Assembly (NCBI GenBank): GCA_030295235.1 | Contig: AP026152.1 | Span: 62,001 to 126,000, forward strand | DNA length: 64,000 nucleotides | Direction of reading: 5' to 3' | From: Fistulifera solaris | Lineage: Eukaryota; Bacillariophyta; Bacillariophyceae; Naviculales; Stauroneidaceae | Part shown: one piece after another, positions 1-11,849 of the stretch | Layout: every line of letters starts with the position of its first letter | Numbering within the stretch: the first letter of the stretch is position 1 | Notes under the pieces: generated by a model | What the model was told of the DNA's origin: nothing | Seen by the model: only the letters and a program-made list of their open reading frames with translations | Databases searched by the model: none | Position numbers and translations under genes: made by a program

Positions 1-2194
1 TGGGTCCAACGTTGAAGACGGCAGAGCCAAGTAAGAGGACTCATCGGCTGTGACTCCAAATAAGTACGAAAATTAGCTGTTACAAACAGTTAAAAATAGC
101 TATAAATAGAAGTACAGGCAATTTATGATTGAGTAGTGGACTAAGTGCCGGATGCTGTATGTATTGATATAATTAGCCATGTCACACGTTCCTAGCGAGA
201 CACACAAAACAGAAACGAGACACAACACACGAACAAGCGCGTTGCAGTCACGAATTCTGCGACGACGCAAGAAGTTGACTTGCAAACGATAAAATCTAGA
301 GAGATCAGTAGCCTAGACTAGTCTCCAGTCTAGATTGAAATAAAATCAATGTCTCTAACTCTATCTATCTGCTAACGTCGAATGAATATCTTTGTGGATT
401 GTTCTTTTCTCATTTTACTATAGCCCAAAGTGTTGGTTCTACGATATCACGATTGGATTTCTGCTTTGATTCAATCGAAGATTTCAAACAACATCGTAAG
501 TCCTTGTCCACCATGTTCCGTCCATTATTCCTCGTTGATTAGTTTTCGCATGTTTTAACTGTTGTAACAGCATTGCGCCTAGAGCCTTTATTTCGAACGA
601 CGAACGCCGTTGTGGACCGTTCTTTCCGCATTTACTATGACCCAAAGTGTAAGTTTACGACAATCAAAGAAACGAGCCTCTTTCGAGCCAGATTCCATTG
701 TTATCCATTTTGTTTTGCAAGGTCGGTAGCCCTTCTTCGTTTGAATGGTATAGTTATCGCCTTCATAAGCATATCGAATTCGCGCTTCTAATTGATATGT
801 CGAATATCTTGCCATTATCGTGCTTTTCAATATTTGACTATAGTCCAAAGTGTAGGTTCTACCAAATCACGACTGAATTTAGTCTTGACAATTTTAAGCC
901 AGATTCGGTTTTCAAGCTTGTAAACTTCATTATTTGCCTTTTTACAATGCAAATCCTTTCAGCTGCATTTGTCGTGCACACATTGATGTTATACGTCAAA
1001 TATCCTGCTCAAAAGTGTGGCATGTGGCATCAACTTTACCAGGACTGGGTTTCAGCCACGAATAGCTTCCTACGAACGAATGACGAAACGCACGCGAAAC
1101 GCGAAACATCCTTTCATTTCTTCTCTTTTTGTCATCCGTAAAAAATTAAAGAGGATATCTGGTAGTGCACGGTCATGGTTGCTGTTGCATTGAGCCATGA
1201 CTGATAATCCAGTCGTGACGAAAAGCTCTATACTACACGTTGAAAGATACTAATGTGCCGACAAAGATCTTTCGAAACCTTTTCGACGCGAGTTGTTTTA
1301 TGCATTTGAAAACAAAAATATACTCCGTATTTTATCAACAGCTATACCTTGAACGACGATTGTACCATTTATCATTTACCGGTTTATTTTCGGACCCAAT
1401 TGCTGCCGTCTCCATCCTTTTCCGTAGTTCGACCATGACTGAATATCTCAGTCGCGGATGGCTTGAACCAACACTTTGAGCCTATAGTGAACATGGCAGT
1501 CAACGAGCCGGATGCTTTTCTACGCAAAATCATTGCGATGTTACATTGAATGAAGGCCCATTTCATGAAAGAGAAATTTTGGGATTTCATTTTATGTTTG
1601 ATGCGGTCTCCATTTTTGCCGTAGTTCGACCTTAACTCCATTTCAGTCGTTGATGGCGTAAACCAACACTTTGCGACTATAGTGCTTTTTGAAGTACATT
1701 CGGCTCATCGCATTTTTTTCAACAAAAGCTTGTCAAACCAAAAAGGGGGTGCAAAATAAGCCATCAATGCATTGCTGCCACGAAAGTCTTTAGTTCCCTA
1801 TTCCCTATCGGCGTATCGCTCGTTCATTTCCAAGCCGTATCGTGTCGAACGAATCATTCTGCTGCGTCAAAACCAAAACGCGGCCAAGAATTGTCGTCCC
1901 CCATTCTCGCACACGATCTGTATTAAGAGTATCGTGAACTTCAATCCGAATATTAGAAGGAAGCTGTAGGAGGAGCAGCATTAGTCCGTTTTTGAGCGTC
2001 ATGTTTTTGCTGGTAGCGATGGGGCATAGGCATTTCCAAGGCCTCTTTTCTTGCATTCCACTTACCAACGCGGATAGCCCTGACCACAAAACAATAATCG
2101 CTATGAATACAAACTCGAAACGTAAATAGTTGAATGAAACTTCAAAGATGCAAGGCTTCAGACAATGCCGCCATCAGGTAAACTTCGTAGTGGA
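1..2194. other. Intergenic region, no supportable gene
   Basis: No open frame here resembles a protein; the longest (around 698-1141) is low complexity, has no recognisable motif and overlaps repeat copies. The region is AT-rich and its main content is the CTATAG hairpin repeat cluster listed separately. Confidence 0.6.
418..1686. repeat. Cluster of CTATAG hairpin repeats, three forward and two inverted
   Basis: Forward copies begin near 418, 634 and 838 and inverted copies lie at about 1432-1492 and 1629-1684. Each starts CTATAG(C/T)CCAAAGTGT, runs about 20 bp through a GGTTT-containing stretch and ends in a small hairpin (CGACTG, loop, CAGTC). The outer copies face each other, so the cluster could be the ends of a non-autonomous mobile element of about 1.27 kb. 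The same repeat occurs singly at 18.2, 24.5, 47.5, 47.7, 60.5 and 60.9 kb. Confidence 0.6.
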
Positions 2195-2437
2195 TGTGCT
2201 GTTTTCACATCACCAGAAAATCTGGATTTGTGCTGTTTTCACATCTCCAGAAAATCTGGGATGTGCTGATTTCACATCTCCAGAAAATCTGGGGTGGGGT
2301 GTTTTCACCCTCTCCAGAAAATCTGGGGGAGTGAGGTTTCACCTGTCCAGAAAATCTGGAATGTGTACCAGTAGGTAGACGGTTTTCATGTTTCCAGAAA
2401 ATCTGAAATGTGGTGTTTTCACGTCTCCGGAATGGGG
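2195..2437. repeat. Minisatellite of CCAGAAAATCTGG units
   Basis: About seven imperfect units of 33-36 bp (one spacing longer), each with GTTTTCAC followed by the palindrome CCAGAAAATCTGG. It ends 120 bp before the glycosyltransferase start codon, so it sits in that gene's promoter. A closely related array lies at 12.69-12.87 kb. Confidence 0.85.
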
Positions 2438-2556
2438 ATGTACGGAGTAGTGTTTTTATATGCACACCTTGCTGCTTCATTTATTCTCTATTTCTTGTAT
2501 CTATTCTCTTTTCATTTTGTTATAAACGATGAAGTAGTGTTTTAGTTGCGTCAAAG

Positions 2557-5500
2557 ATGACACGAGATAAGGAAAAGAATCCATCGAAAAAGCGCAAACG
2601 CGCTGCGGTGCCTCCGCCGCCCTTGCCGTTAATACAATTGTTGCAATCGGATCCGGCGGTTCTGCAATACTTTCAAGCTTTGCAACAAAGTCTCGAAGAA
2701 GATGTCCGAATATGGAAGAATCGATATCTGGCGTTGCAAAATGAGCACAAAGCGAAAAAGAAAACCGAGCATCAGGCTTCGAAAAGTAACCAGGCAGTAA
2801 CCAATTCAAAGCAAACACGAAAACAAACACCCAACAAGACAGCAAAGAACCCAAAGAACAACAAACAAAAGGAATTACCGGTGAGAGAAACGATGGATAT
2901 TGAAGATTCTATGTTTGACGACGATTTGTCTTCGGATTCTAGCTCGAACGAAGATGACGGTTATCATCAGGATACTACTGCTGGTCTTTTAATACCAGAT
3001 GAAAGCGATACAGACGATAATCCGAGGCAACATCCAAACAATCAATCACGAGAAGAGTTAGAGGAGGACGCACATCCGAACGATTTGTTTTATCAATTGA
3101 AAGGCAAGGATGTAGAAATATTACGCTGGTTGAAACAAGCGTATAACGATCTAAAACGGCTGGGAGTATCTTTGATTGAACATACTGCGGATGCCAAAGA
3201 TGAAACGAGCAAAATAATTGGAGATGTGCAAGAAGAAACGGATCGGAATGTGACTGCTGACGAGGCAGGCGCAGCAAACAACAAAGACAAGGCAGATTCA
3301 GATACAGACAGCCTTGCTGCCGAAAAGGATGAAGTACAAACAATCGACGCGCCCGCATCAGCAAAAGATACGGTTGAATCCAACGAATTATCACAATCAC
3401 AAGTACCTGTACGGGCGGAGGACAAAAAGTCGTAGAAGAGATTAACCGCGCGTTACACGCCCTTACGCGATTGTATGCCGAGACATCGGAATGGGGTCCA
3501 TTTGGTCCAAGTAACCATGACGACGAGCGCGCAATGCTCGATCGACCGTGTTGGCAGTGTCCGGATCATCCCGCGCACGAAGCAAATGAACGACTGTTTC
3601 AGGCACTACTGGTCATGGATACATTTTGCGATCTCTCTTCTCCGCTTTGTAAATCGGACAGAATGAAAGAATCAGATTTTGTCGACGTTTACTTGGGGAT
3701 GCAGCAACGGAAAAGCACAATTGAAACCTTGATTTTGTATTGGAAAAGCCAAATTCTCGAGGATGACCCCCGCACGGATCGAGCCGCATTGCGTGAGTCG
3801 ACTATTCTCGTGTACGATCCCCTTCACCAGCAGGACTCTGCTTCTCCACCGAAGGGCATTATCGGCGGCTCCAAAAGCTTGGTACGGCTGGCACATTTAG
3901 CGGAGCGTACTTGGCAAAGCTCCTTGTTGGCACAATTGTATTTGTCAAGGGATCAGGTTCAAGCCGCAGCATCTTTGCTCATTGAGTACGTTCAAGTGAC
4001 ACTTCCATCGTTGCAAGACATGGAAGACTATCCGCAGCATCCTCCTATTTTGAGTTTGCTAGTACTGGAGAGTATGATGTTATTAAACACAAAGACGCAC
4101 AACGACTGGTTTCCTCAGTGGTGTCGGAATGAATTGATAAATGAATCCGAGCACCTATTTCGGTCTCTTTCATTGGTGATTGCTGTTTGCGGATGGATAT
4201 GGAAGCAGCGTATTCAAAGCACCGATGATCGGATTCATGACGTGGCTTTGGTAGAATTTCAGTGCTTTCAGCGACTCTCGTCTCTGCCATGGTTACACAT
4301 TCCATTTTCTATCGACGAAATCGACATGTGGGAAGAAGCCAAGAACGTCGGACAGCATTATCTGAACGAGCTCAATGCGATTGTTGATAGCAATTCTTCA
4401 CCTTTGCTTGGTACGAGCGAGATAATTTTGCGAATGTTGTTGGGTAAAATAGATGCAGACATCGACGGAGCCACGGAGCAACACAATCTGCTACCGAAAG
4501 TCGAGGCATTGCGCGAGCTCCGAAATCGTCGACAATGGCCTGCTTCGAAGGACAGCAATACTCCATGGAATCAAGCGACGAATTCACTCGAAGATAGAGT
4601 TTCATCTTATCTCCTGATACTACAAAATATCATGCGAGAAATACGAGAAGCTACGGATCAAGAGGAACGCGTGAAACTTTTGACAACTACATTGATGGCA
4701 AGTCACTCATTGGCTGACGGAAGGATAGCGCTTCAAGCCGCTGCAATACTCGTGACATGTCCGCGACCATTGTCTATGACGAATACATACCGACGAGCTT
4801 TGGATGCGTTTGCAAATATAGCTCAAGTTCCTGTCGTCCGTGTCATCAATCTACAGAAACGTACGGACCGGTGGCAGTGCTTTATGAATCAAGCAAGTTG
4901 TCAGAGACTGCTAGTGGTGAAAGCTGTAGCTTGTCTCTCTGATTCGAAAATTGAAAGTTTTGAGGAAGATTGGGAATTTGGTGGTTCTGGTATTGATGGA
5001 ACGGGCCCGATGGTCGAGGCACAATCACGACTGGAAGCGAAAGTGGGATCGTTTGCTCGATTGAACAAACTTGTCGCTCCCCAATGGCGTCCTCATGATC
5101 TGAAAGCATTTGATCGCGGTGCACCCAATCACGAATCCTTGGTGTCTGCATCCATGAGCGAAAAAGCGTGTGCCTTGTCGCACATTGCGAGCTGGAAAGG
5201 TGCTCGGCGTTCTTTTGATCTGCTCAACAAAAAAGACAACGAAACCTCAGAAGCCGCTTTGTTGTTTCGACATCCCTCCAACATGACACGTCTGTTTAAA
5301 ATCGCTGGCTTTGCCCAAGGGCCACCGTTAATACGACAACAGCAGCTATCACCCCCATCCCCTGTATGCGTGATTCTGGAAGACGATGCTATCTTGGTGG
5401 ACCATTTTGAGGAGCGCTTACAATCTCTGCTGATGGAACTCCCCCGTGATTTTCACATTTGTTGGTTGGGATACAGTCGTCCCAAATCGGCCCCGATCGT

Positions 5501-5894
5501 ACCGTACACCAAACGTGTCGGCATTCCCACCATGTTATGGTACTTGACGGGTTATATTTTGAGCGAAGCCGGTGCTCAGTATTTACTGAATGCACTCCCC
5601 GTCGTGGGACCGGTCGACAGTTGGCTGGGATTGAAGGCTACGACACTGAATTGGGACAACCGCTTTGGCGTTCAAGTGGGCGTCGGAACTCACGGTGGTA
5701 GTGGGACGGTGCAAACACCCAGTCGCAAGGAGCTGGGACAAATTTTGCAATTCCGTGCCTATTGTGCCATGAAACCGTTGGTCACCCAACGTGTATCCAC
5801 AACTTTGAATGATACCAGGGCGTCGAATCGTAATTGGCGACATTTTCGTGATTCGGATATTGAATATAGTGGAGATAAAGTGTCTTTGGCGTAA
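2557..5894 (+). CDS. GT25-family glycosyltransferase, probable single gene with one frameshift
   Basis: Two frames abut: 2557-3435 (292 aa, basic and acidic low-complexity N-terminus with KKRKR) and a second frame open from 3378 to 5894. They join if the A5 run at 3424-3428 is A6; the fused frame is then 1,112 codons. The C-terminal ~370 residues match glycosyltransferase family 25 (procollagen galactosyltransferase/LPS type): RVINLQKRTDRW, then KACALSHIASWKGA, then the acidic motif VILEDDAIL, then a WLGYS and a TGYILSEAGA segment. These enzymes transfer a hexose from a nucleotide sugar, usually in the secretory pathway. No signal peptide is visible at the annotated N-terminus. The middle ~450 residues are unrecognised. 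Alternatively there are two separate genes, the second lacking a good ATG. Confidence 0.75.
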
Positions 5895-5949
5895 TTGTTT
5901 TAATTGCGGACACCTTAGCGCAGCTGCCTGTCTGTAGACCCGTCGTAAC

Positions 5950-5957
5950 TGACGTCA
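5950..5957. promoter_or_regulatory. CRE-like box TGACGTCA upstream of FPGS
   Basis: A perfect palindromic TGACGTCA lies 152 bp before the FPGS start codon. Such boxes are bound by bZIP factors; a role here is inferred from position only. Confidence 0.4.
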
Positions 5958-6108
5958 CTTCGCGAAACACGTGCCGATTTTCCCACCGCGAAAAAAATGA
6001 TCGGCAAAAAGAAATAGAAAAACATTTTGTTTGTCAACCATTACAACTAATAATAGTCCAGACTATACAATCATCACAATCATCAAGAATCCTTTTTGTT
6101 GACGCACA

Positions 6109-7834
6109 ATGACAGAAACCTCCTTTGATTCCGCCGTAGCCGCATTATATTCTTCCGAGCATCAAGCTTCGACGGCCGAAGCGCTGGCGTTAACGGCACA
6201 ACGACGCACCCAAACCATTGCGGATATGCGTATCTATCTGCAACGCGTCGGTTTACTTGAAAACGGAAAATCAGTACTATTTCAAAACAAGCGACTAGTT
6301 CATATTACGGGCACCAAGGGCAAAGGATCGACGGCTTGTTTGTGCGAAACCATTCTCCGGCAAGCGTACGGTTTGCGGACCGGATTGTTTACCAGTCCGC
6401 ATTTGGTCGATATCCGGGAACGAATTCGTGTCAATGGACAGCCCGTTTCGCCAGAAGTGTTTGGGAAAGCGTATTGGACGTTGCGTCAAATGTTGGAGGC
6501 TCCTGCTGGAAACGAACCAAATGCTTTGCCCGTTTTGCCGGGATATTTTCGTATGTTGACTCTCATGGTACGTTCACCCACTGAACACGAAGGAGCAAGA
6601 ACAAGTAGTGACTCACTTCATCACCGCTCATCACCAGGCTTTATACATCTTTTCACATTACGAACCATCCATTGATGTAATTATCTTGGAAGTAGGCATG
6701 GGAGGTCGATTCGATGCGACCAACTCATTGGATTTGGATACTACTTGGAAGTCGTACGCGTGCGGTATTACGAAATTGGATTACGATCATGTGCGTGTAC
6801 TAGGACATCGTTTGGAACAAATTGCTTGGGAGAAAGCTGGCATATTTTTGAAAAACAAATTATCGCCAGGAACACCACGGCCACCGGATGATGTTGGCGA
6901 TGAGATTGACGAAGCTTCTGCTACCAAAGTGCCAAAGTCTACATCGGTAAAGAACGACTGCAAATATTTTGCACTCGATCCCAAGAAAGCGTCCGTACAA
7001 CAAGTACTCGAAGAATGCGCGCTAGGAGAAAAGCTCTGTTTCGTGGCCGGTTCGTACGAACGTGAATTACCGCCCGATGCTCCCATTGGATTGGCCGGAA
7101 ATCATCAGCGCGACAATGCGGAATTGGCCATGGCCTTGTGTCAGGCCGTGTGTGACGATAAGTCCGTGTCATCCACCGACATACATGCCGCGATCGCTCA
7201 GGCAAAATGGTTGGGTCGATGTCAAACCATTGTTTTGGAACCAAAGCTCAATATTCGTTTGGACGGCGCTCATACGGTCGAATCGGTCCACGTGGGGTTG
7301 GAATGGTTCGATCAAGTAGCCGTGCCGGGTGCGCAGCGTCATTTGATTTTCAATTGCAGTCACGAACGGAACCCAGTGGAACTGTTAGAACGATTTGTTC
7401 CGTTGGGATTTCATTCCGTTTCGTTTTGCAAAGCCGATTCGGAGCGTCCGAGTGCGATACAAAAACCGAGTGCGAAAGCATTATTACAAACTTGGCAATC
7501 TTCGATACCGAAATCAGAAGATAGCAACGGTGATGACAGTCCATACAGTCATCTTCCCGACCAACCCGAGGCCACATGGCAAGAGACATTGTGTAACATA
7601 TGGTGTGCTTTAGAAAGGGAACTCCTTCCAGACAGCAACAAAGCAGTCGCCAGTGGCACCATGACTTTGTCGGCTTCTTTGGATCAAATTCGACAATCGC
7701 TGAAAGAAGACGAAGGTGCATCTGGCGAAGTGTTAATCGCCGGATCTTTATATCTAGTCGGATCGGCCCTGTCGGCATTGTGTTGGAAAGAAACAGACGC
7801 AGAGGGAACATTGATAGCAGACGAGTCGTCGTGA
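6109..7834 (+). CDS. FPGS: Folylpolyglutamate synthase
   Basis: Adds glutamates to folates, retaining them in the cell. Two exons, 6109-6567 and 6638-7834, separated by a 70-bp GT-AG intron (GTACGTTC...TCACCAG) in phase 0; the spliced product is 551 aa. Family signatures are in order: ATP-binding HITGTKGKGSTA, then FTSPHLVDIRERIRVNG, then EVGMGGRFDATN directly after the splice, then NHQRDNAELA, and RLDGAHTVES near residue 345. The frame is intact. No clear N-terminal targeting peptide is seen, so the cytosolic form is likely. The next gene downstream is 900 bp away on the same strand. Confidence 0.95.
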
Positions 7835-8729
7835 ACAAAAACAAGAGTAGATTTGGGTGATAAACTAGACAACTACTGTCTGCAGGCTGACTAATCTCGC
7901 TCTCTAGACTTGTTCAAGACGTAGGGAATTCGATTCCTGCTCTCTAAGCGTAGAATACCCGATATAAGTCAATCAAGGGAGTGAGCAATTCACTATTCAC
8001 ATTCTTGGGTCGAATTACTTCTAACTTTTATTTTATGCAGGAAGATGAATGAATACCAATATCTAGAACCCGGGACTGAATATCATTTGAGTCGTTAAAA
8101 ATGTCGTCTACTTTTTGTATGATACACAAAATAAATCCGCCAAGCGCCGCGAAAGAAAACGCTGCGGATTGCCTCAACCATGGCCTCTTGTGAAATTCAC
8201 GATTACAAAGCAACGATGGCGGAATGTTTTATTAACCAAAATTATAGCAGAACTATTTTGTTCGACCTATATGCTAAAAAACCTTTGTGATCGAAAGCGA
8301 GTCGGTCTGTCCTTCTGTCTTGTCGATGACATTCGGGACGCTTCCACGAAGCGCACCACAAAATTGCCTTTCCGTTGATCCTCTATCAGCAAAAATTTAT
8401 GTACTCTCAATTTCATCACCCGGTACTCATCCGTTAAATACTGAAGCAAAGAGAACATCGAAACATCTAAACAGCCACAACGAAAGATCGAACGGCAATG
8501 AGTTGTTAGACAGTCACAGGAGATCACTTATAGAAGAATTCTCGGGAACGGTTATAGCCTTCCCGGCGTGCACGCCTTGAATGTTCGGAGCGGTCAAGAC
8601 TGCCGCTTCTCCTCGTTTCCTCTCTCTCATTGACGTTATTGCTCTCTCTCTTCATCCGTCGTTACTTCCGTCGACTTGCCTCTATTCTCTCATAACTTTC
8701 TCTACTACTTTACAAAGCAACCAATCATC
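7835..8729. other. Intergenic region, nothing recognised
   Basis: About 900 bp between FPGS and the sulfotransferase with only short, unsupported frames. A small imperfect stem near 7915-7935 was examined as a tRNA T-arm and rejected. The last ~150 bp are CT-rich, fitting a promoter or 5' leader. Confidence 0.5.
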
Positions 8730-10046
8730 ATGTCAATGGCAATGGGAGCAAAGCTCCAATTGGAGCCGGGAAGTTTGATGGAAACTCTGTACGACATTTA
8801 CATTGGGATTGTCGTCGGAGCCAACCATTCGTTCTACATTGTCTCGCGTTGGTGGTACCTTAACCTGTTTCGACCCATTCTGCTGGCGTTTGGAATTGAT
8901 TGGGGGTCTTTGAGGCCAAAACGGCCGCCGCAGGAACGAAAGAAACCTTGAAAGTGGTGGCCGTCGGCTACGGCCGTACGGGGACGGTACGTGGTGCGCG
9001 TCGTATCGTGTCCGTTGGAGTAACGGATGATAAGCCTAAAAACGCCTTTGGTGTTTTGTGGGTCTTCATCGTTAAACCAAAAACGTCCTACGATGTCCTT
9101 TGACAAAGGAAATGACCTTCTTGTTTCCTCTTCACGATGATAACGAATAGCGAAGGGCTCTTTGTGTCGAAATGAATGATGTAATACCTCACAATCCTTT
9201 CCCTTTCTCTACGAACAGTACTCGCTGATGCTCGCACTCGATGAACTCGGCTTTCCGTGCTTGCACACGCAACATTTGTACGAACACAATGAGATTATTT
9301 CCATGTGGACGAACGAAGTGTTTACACCTGCCGTTAAAGCGAATCACGCTTCCATGGGAAAGCCGGATTTTCAACTCATTGTGGATCATGGATTCACGGC
9401 TACCGCAGATTTGCCCATGGCGTTGTATTTTGATCAAATTGCGGAGCAATATCCGGATTGTAAATTCATTTTGACGACGCGGGATAATTCGGAAGTTTGG
9501 TTTCGCTCGTGGGATACTTTGACCAAGTCAATTACACAGCCAACGCACTTGGGTGCTTGGTTCTTTACCAATGTGAGGCAATATTCTTTGTATTTGCGAT
9601 GGTTGTTCTCGGTTGTCAATAAGGACGATAGTTACTTGACGGCCAAACTTCCTTTGCCCGATCAAAACCGAGAGGCAGCCATTGCTTCTTACGAGGAACA
9701 CAACAAACGGGTGCGCGAACTCATTCCGGCTGACAGATTGTTAGAATACAATGTCAAGCAAGGATGGGAGCCATTATGTCAATTCCTCAACATTGCGCAA
9801 TGTCCCGATACTCCCTTTCCCAAAACCAATTCCGCCCGCAGTGTACAGGTACAGGCGATTTCGGCGACCATCATTCCGTTGGTGATTGTTTTGTTCATTT
9901 TGTTTACAGCATTTGCCAAATTCTTTCAAAAGGCGACCAATCAAACGGTCTTACAATGGACCAATTGTCGGTCGAAACAATTGCTGCGAAAGGTCTTGCT
10001 CGGTGAAAAGGTTGTTTATGTGCCTTCCAAGAAGCAAAAGCTATAG
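8730..10046 (+). CDS. P-loop sulfotransferase with C-terminal membrane anchor
   Basis: Exon 1 is 8730-8986 and exon 2 is 9219-10046, with a 232-bp GT-AG intron that splits the P-loop after GYGRTGT. Spliced, the motif reads GYGRTGTYSLMLALDELGF, the 5'-phosphosulfate loop that binds PAPS. Downstream KFILTTRDNSEVWFRSW is the region that contacts the 3'-phosphate. The enzyme is expected to transfer sulfate to a lipid, sterol or glycan. A run at about residues 295-318 (ISATIIPLVIVLFILFTAF) is one hydrophobic helix near the C-terminus, suggesting tail anchoring. Exon 1 carries one frame break: G5 at 8902-8906 must be G6 for the 361-aa product. Confidence 0.85.
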
Positions 10047-10149
10047 TGCGCAGGAACTAAATTTATATGTGTGTGTGACTGGTAATAATAAAGAACGATT
10101 TATAGCTCTCTTTTCGAAAGTCTATAGTTTTTCATAGCAGTCTAGTCGA

Positions 10150-10690
10150 TGGAGTACCACAGACTTTCGGATTGACCAAAAACTTCGATTATCTGGAACG
10201 TCCACAGAATGAATCTTTTGAAGCACCGATTCCAGATTTTCTGGAACGTTCACAGAATCTCTGTATCATCCGAAACAAAAATTCCAGAATTTCTGGAATA
10301 GGCACAGACTTTCGGGTTGACCAAAACACTTTTGGGCTTTTGTGTTGACCCAAAACTCCGATTCCATATTATTTTCTGAAATGTCGTCAGAATCTCTTTT
10401 TGATCCATAACACCTTTTCCAGATTTTCTGGAACGGCCACAGAATCTCTGCTTGATCCAAAACAACAATTCCAGAATTTCTGGAATCGCCACAGAATCTC
10501 TGTTTTACCCAAATTACCAATTCCAGAATTTCTGGAATTGCCACAGAATCTCTGTTTTACTCAAATTACCAATTCCAGAGTTTCTGGAATTGCCACAGAA
10601 TCTTTGCTTGATCCAAAACAACAATTCCAGAATTTATGGAATGACCACAGAATCTCTGTTTGACCCAAACTACCGATTCCAGAATTGGTG
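10150..10690. repeat. Minisatellite of TTCCAGAATTTCTGGAA units
   Basis: About ten degenerate units of roughly 51 bp. Each has the 17-bp palindrome TTCCAGAATTTCTGGAA followed by GCCACAGAATCTCTG and a variable AAATTACCA-like stretch. The palindrome holds two TTCnnGAA sites, the inverted pair found in heat-shock elements, spaced 1 bp apart instead of the usual 2. The array ends 280 bp before the GrpE gene. The 10047-10150 and 10690-10968 flanks show no gene. Confidence 0.85.
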
Positions 10691-10841
10691 TTTGCGCCAT
10701 CGCGTACGCGAAAAACGCAAAACGGGTCCATTCATCTTCCTTGCTCATGACTCGCAACAATGCAGTCGTGGCGAAAACGGACAACACTCTAGAGTCCATA
10801 GTAGCGTACGTCGGACGTCCGCATTCCGCACCAGCTGGTGT

Positions 10842-10849
10842 TGACGTCA
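10842..10849. promoter_or_regulatory. CRE-like box TGACGTCA upstream of GrpE
   Basis: A perfect TGACGTCA lies 120 bp before the GrpE start codon, followed by TCATCATC. Its role is inferred from position. Confidence 0.35.
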
Positions 10850-10968
10850 TCATCATCGTCTCTCTTTGCTTCCATTGATTTCCTCCCAACTCGCATGGAA
10901 GGCAAACATCCTATCATTTGCAATCATCTTGATACATTCCTCTTTTAACATCATATTCTAACTGCACA

Positions 10969-11652
10969 ATGAAACGATTTGCGGTGACTTGTATGACAAA
11001 GAGTGTCCTGACGCGACGTGCGGTTGTTGTGCCGCGTGTTTTCCCCGTTGCGGAACTGCGTCGCTGGAGTTCGACCGATGCTGCGGGAAATAACAATCAG
11101 AACACTACAAATCCGACTGAATCCGAAGCAGAAGAACCCAAAGTAGAAGAAAACGAAACACAGCAACCCGTTCAAGAAAAAGAAGACCCTGTTCCCGCGT
11201 TGCAAGCACAAATCAAAGAATTGAAAGATCAAATGCTCCGCAGTTTGGCCGAACAAGAGAATACTCGTCGGATTGCGCAACGCGATGTCAGTCAAGCGAA
11301 ACAATTTGCCATTCAATCCTTTGCGAAGAGTCTGTTGGAAACGTCCGACAATTTGGAACGCGCGTTGGCGTTTGCCACGGAACAAGAGCAAACGAGTGCA
11401 CTGTACGAAGGCGTCAAAATGACCGAACATTTGTTACTAAAAGCGTTCGAGAAAAATGGTTTAATGAAATTTGGTGCCGTTGGGGATGTCTTTGATCCCA
11501 ATCAACACGAAGCCTTGTTTGAATACGAAGATGCGAATGGTGTGACGGGTACCGTTGGGCAAGTCATGAAATCGGGATTTTTGTTGCACAGTCGAGTGTT
11601 GCGACCGGCAGAAGTGGGTGTCATCAAGAAGACCGAGGAATCGTCTTCGTAG
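10969..11652 (+). CDS. Mitochondrial GrpE nucleotide exchange factor
   Basis: A 227-aa intact frame. Residues 1-35 are rich in Arg, Ser and Val without acids (MKRFAVTCMTKSVLTRRAVV), a typical mitochondrial transit peptide. An acidic Gln/Glu linker and the long dimerising helix follow (QAQIKELKDQMLRSLAEQEN). The C-terminal beta domain has the GrpE signature FDPNQHEALFEYED...VGQVMKSGFLLHSRVLRPAEVGV. The protein releases ADP from mitochondrial Hsp70 during import and folding. The start is the only ATG before the transit peptide. The TTCnnGAA-rich array lies directly upstream. Confidence 0.95.
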   Translation: MKRFAVTCMTKSVLTRRAVVVPRVFPVAELRRWSSTDAAGNNNQNTTNPTESEAEEPKVEENETQQPVQEKEDPVPALQAQIKELKDQMLRSLAEQENTRRIAQRDVSQAKQFAIQSFAKSLLETSDNLERALAFATEQEQTSALYEGVKMTEHLLLKAFEKNGLMKFGAVGDVFDPNQHEALFEYEDANGVTGTVGQVMKSGFLLHSRVLRPAEVGVIKKTEESSS

Positions 11653-11849
11653 AGATAAATTGAAATCTATCGTACTCTGTAGTTGAGCAGCAATAGACGT
11701 AACAGTAGCAGATCGAATAGGCGAGTGAAATAGTCAAACGTTTACACAAGGAAAAGAAACAACAATGTCTGCATTCGAAAAGAATTGCGCCTCTACTAGA
11801 CTTGTTCTCTATCCCTTTATTCTCCGTAATAAACTATTGTTACTCCCAA

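Noticed and set aside
698-1141. 147-codon frame near the left end
   Set aside because: Overlaps hairpin repeat copies, starts without ATG and shows no domain.
7890-7960. Possible tRNA with a TTCGATT loop
   Set aside because: The putative T-loop is too long for the flanking stem and no matching acceptor or D arm could be found.
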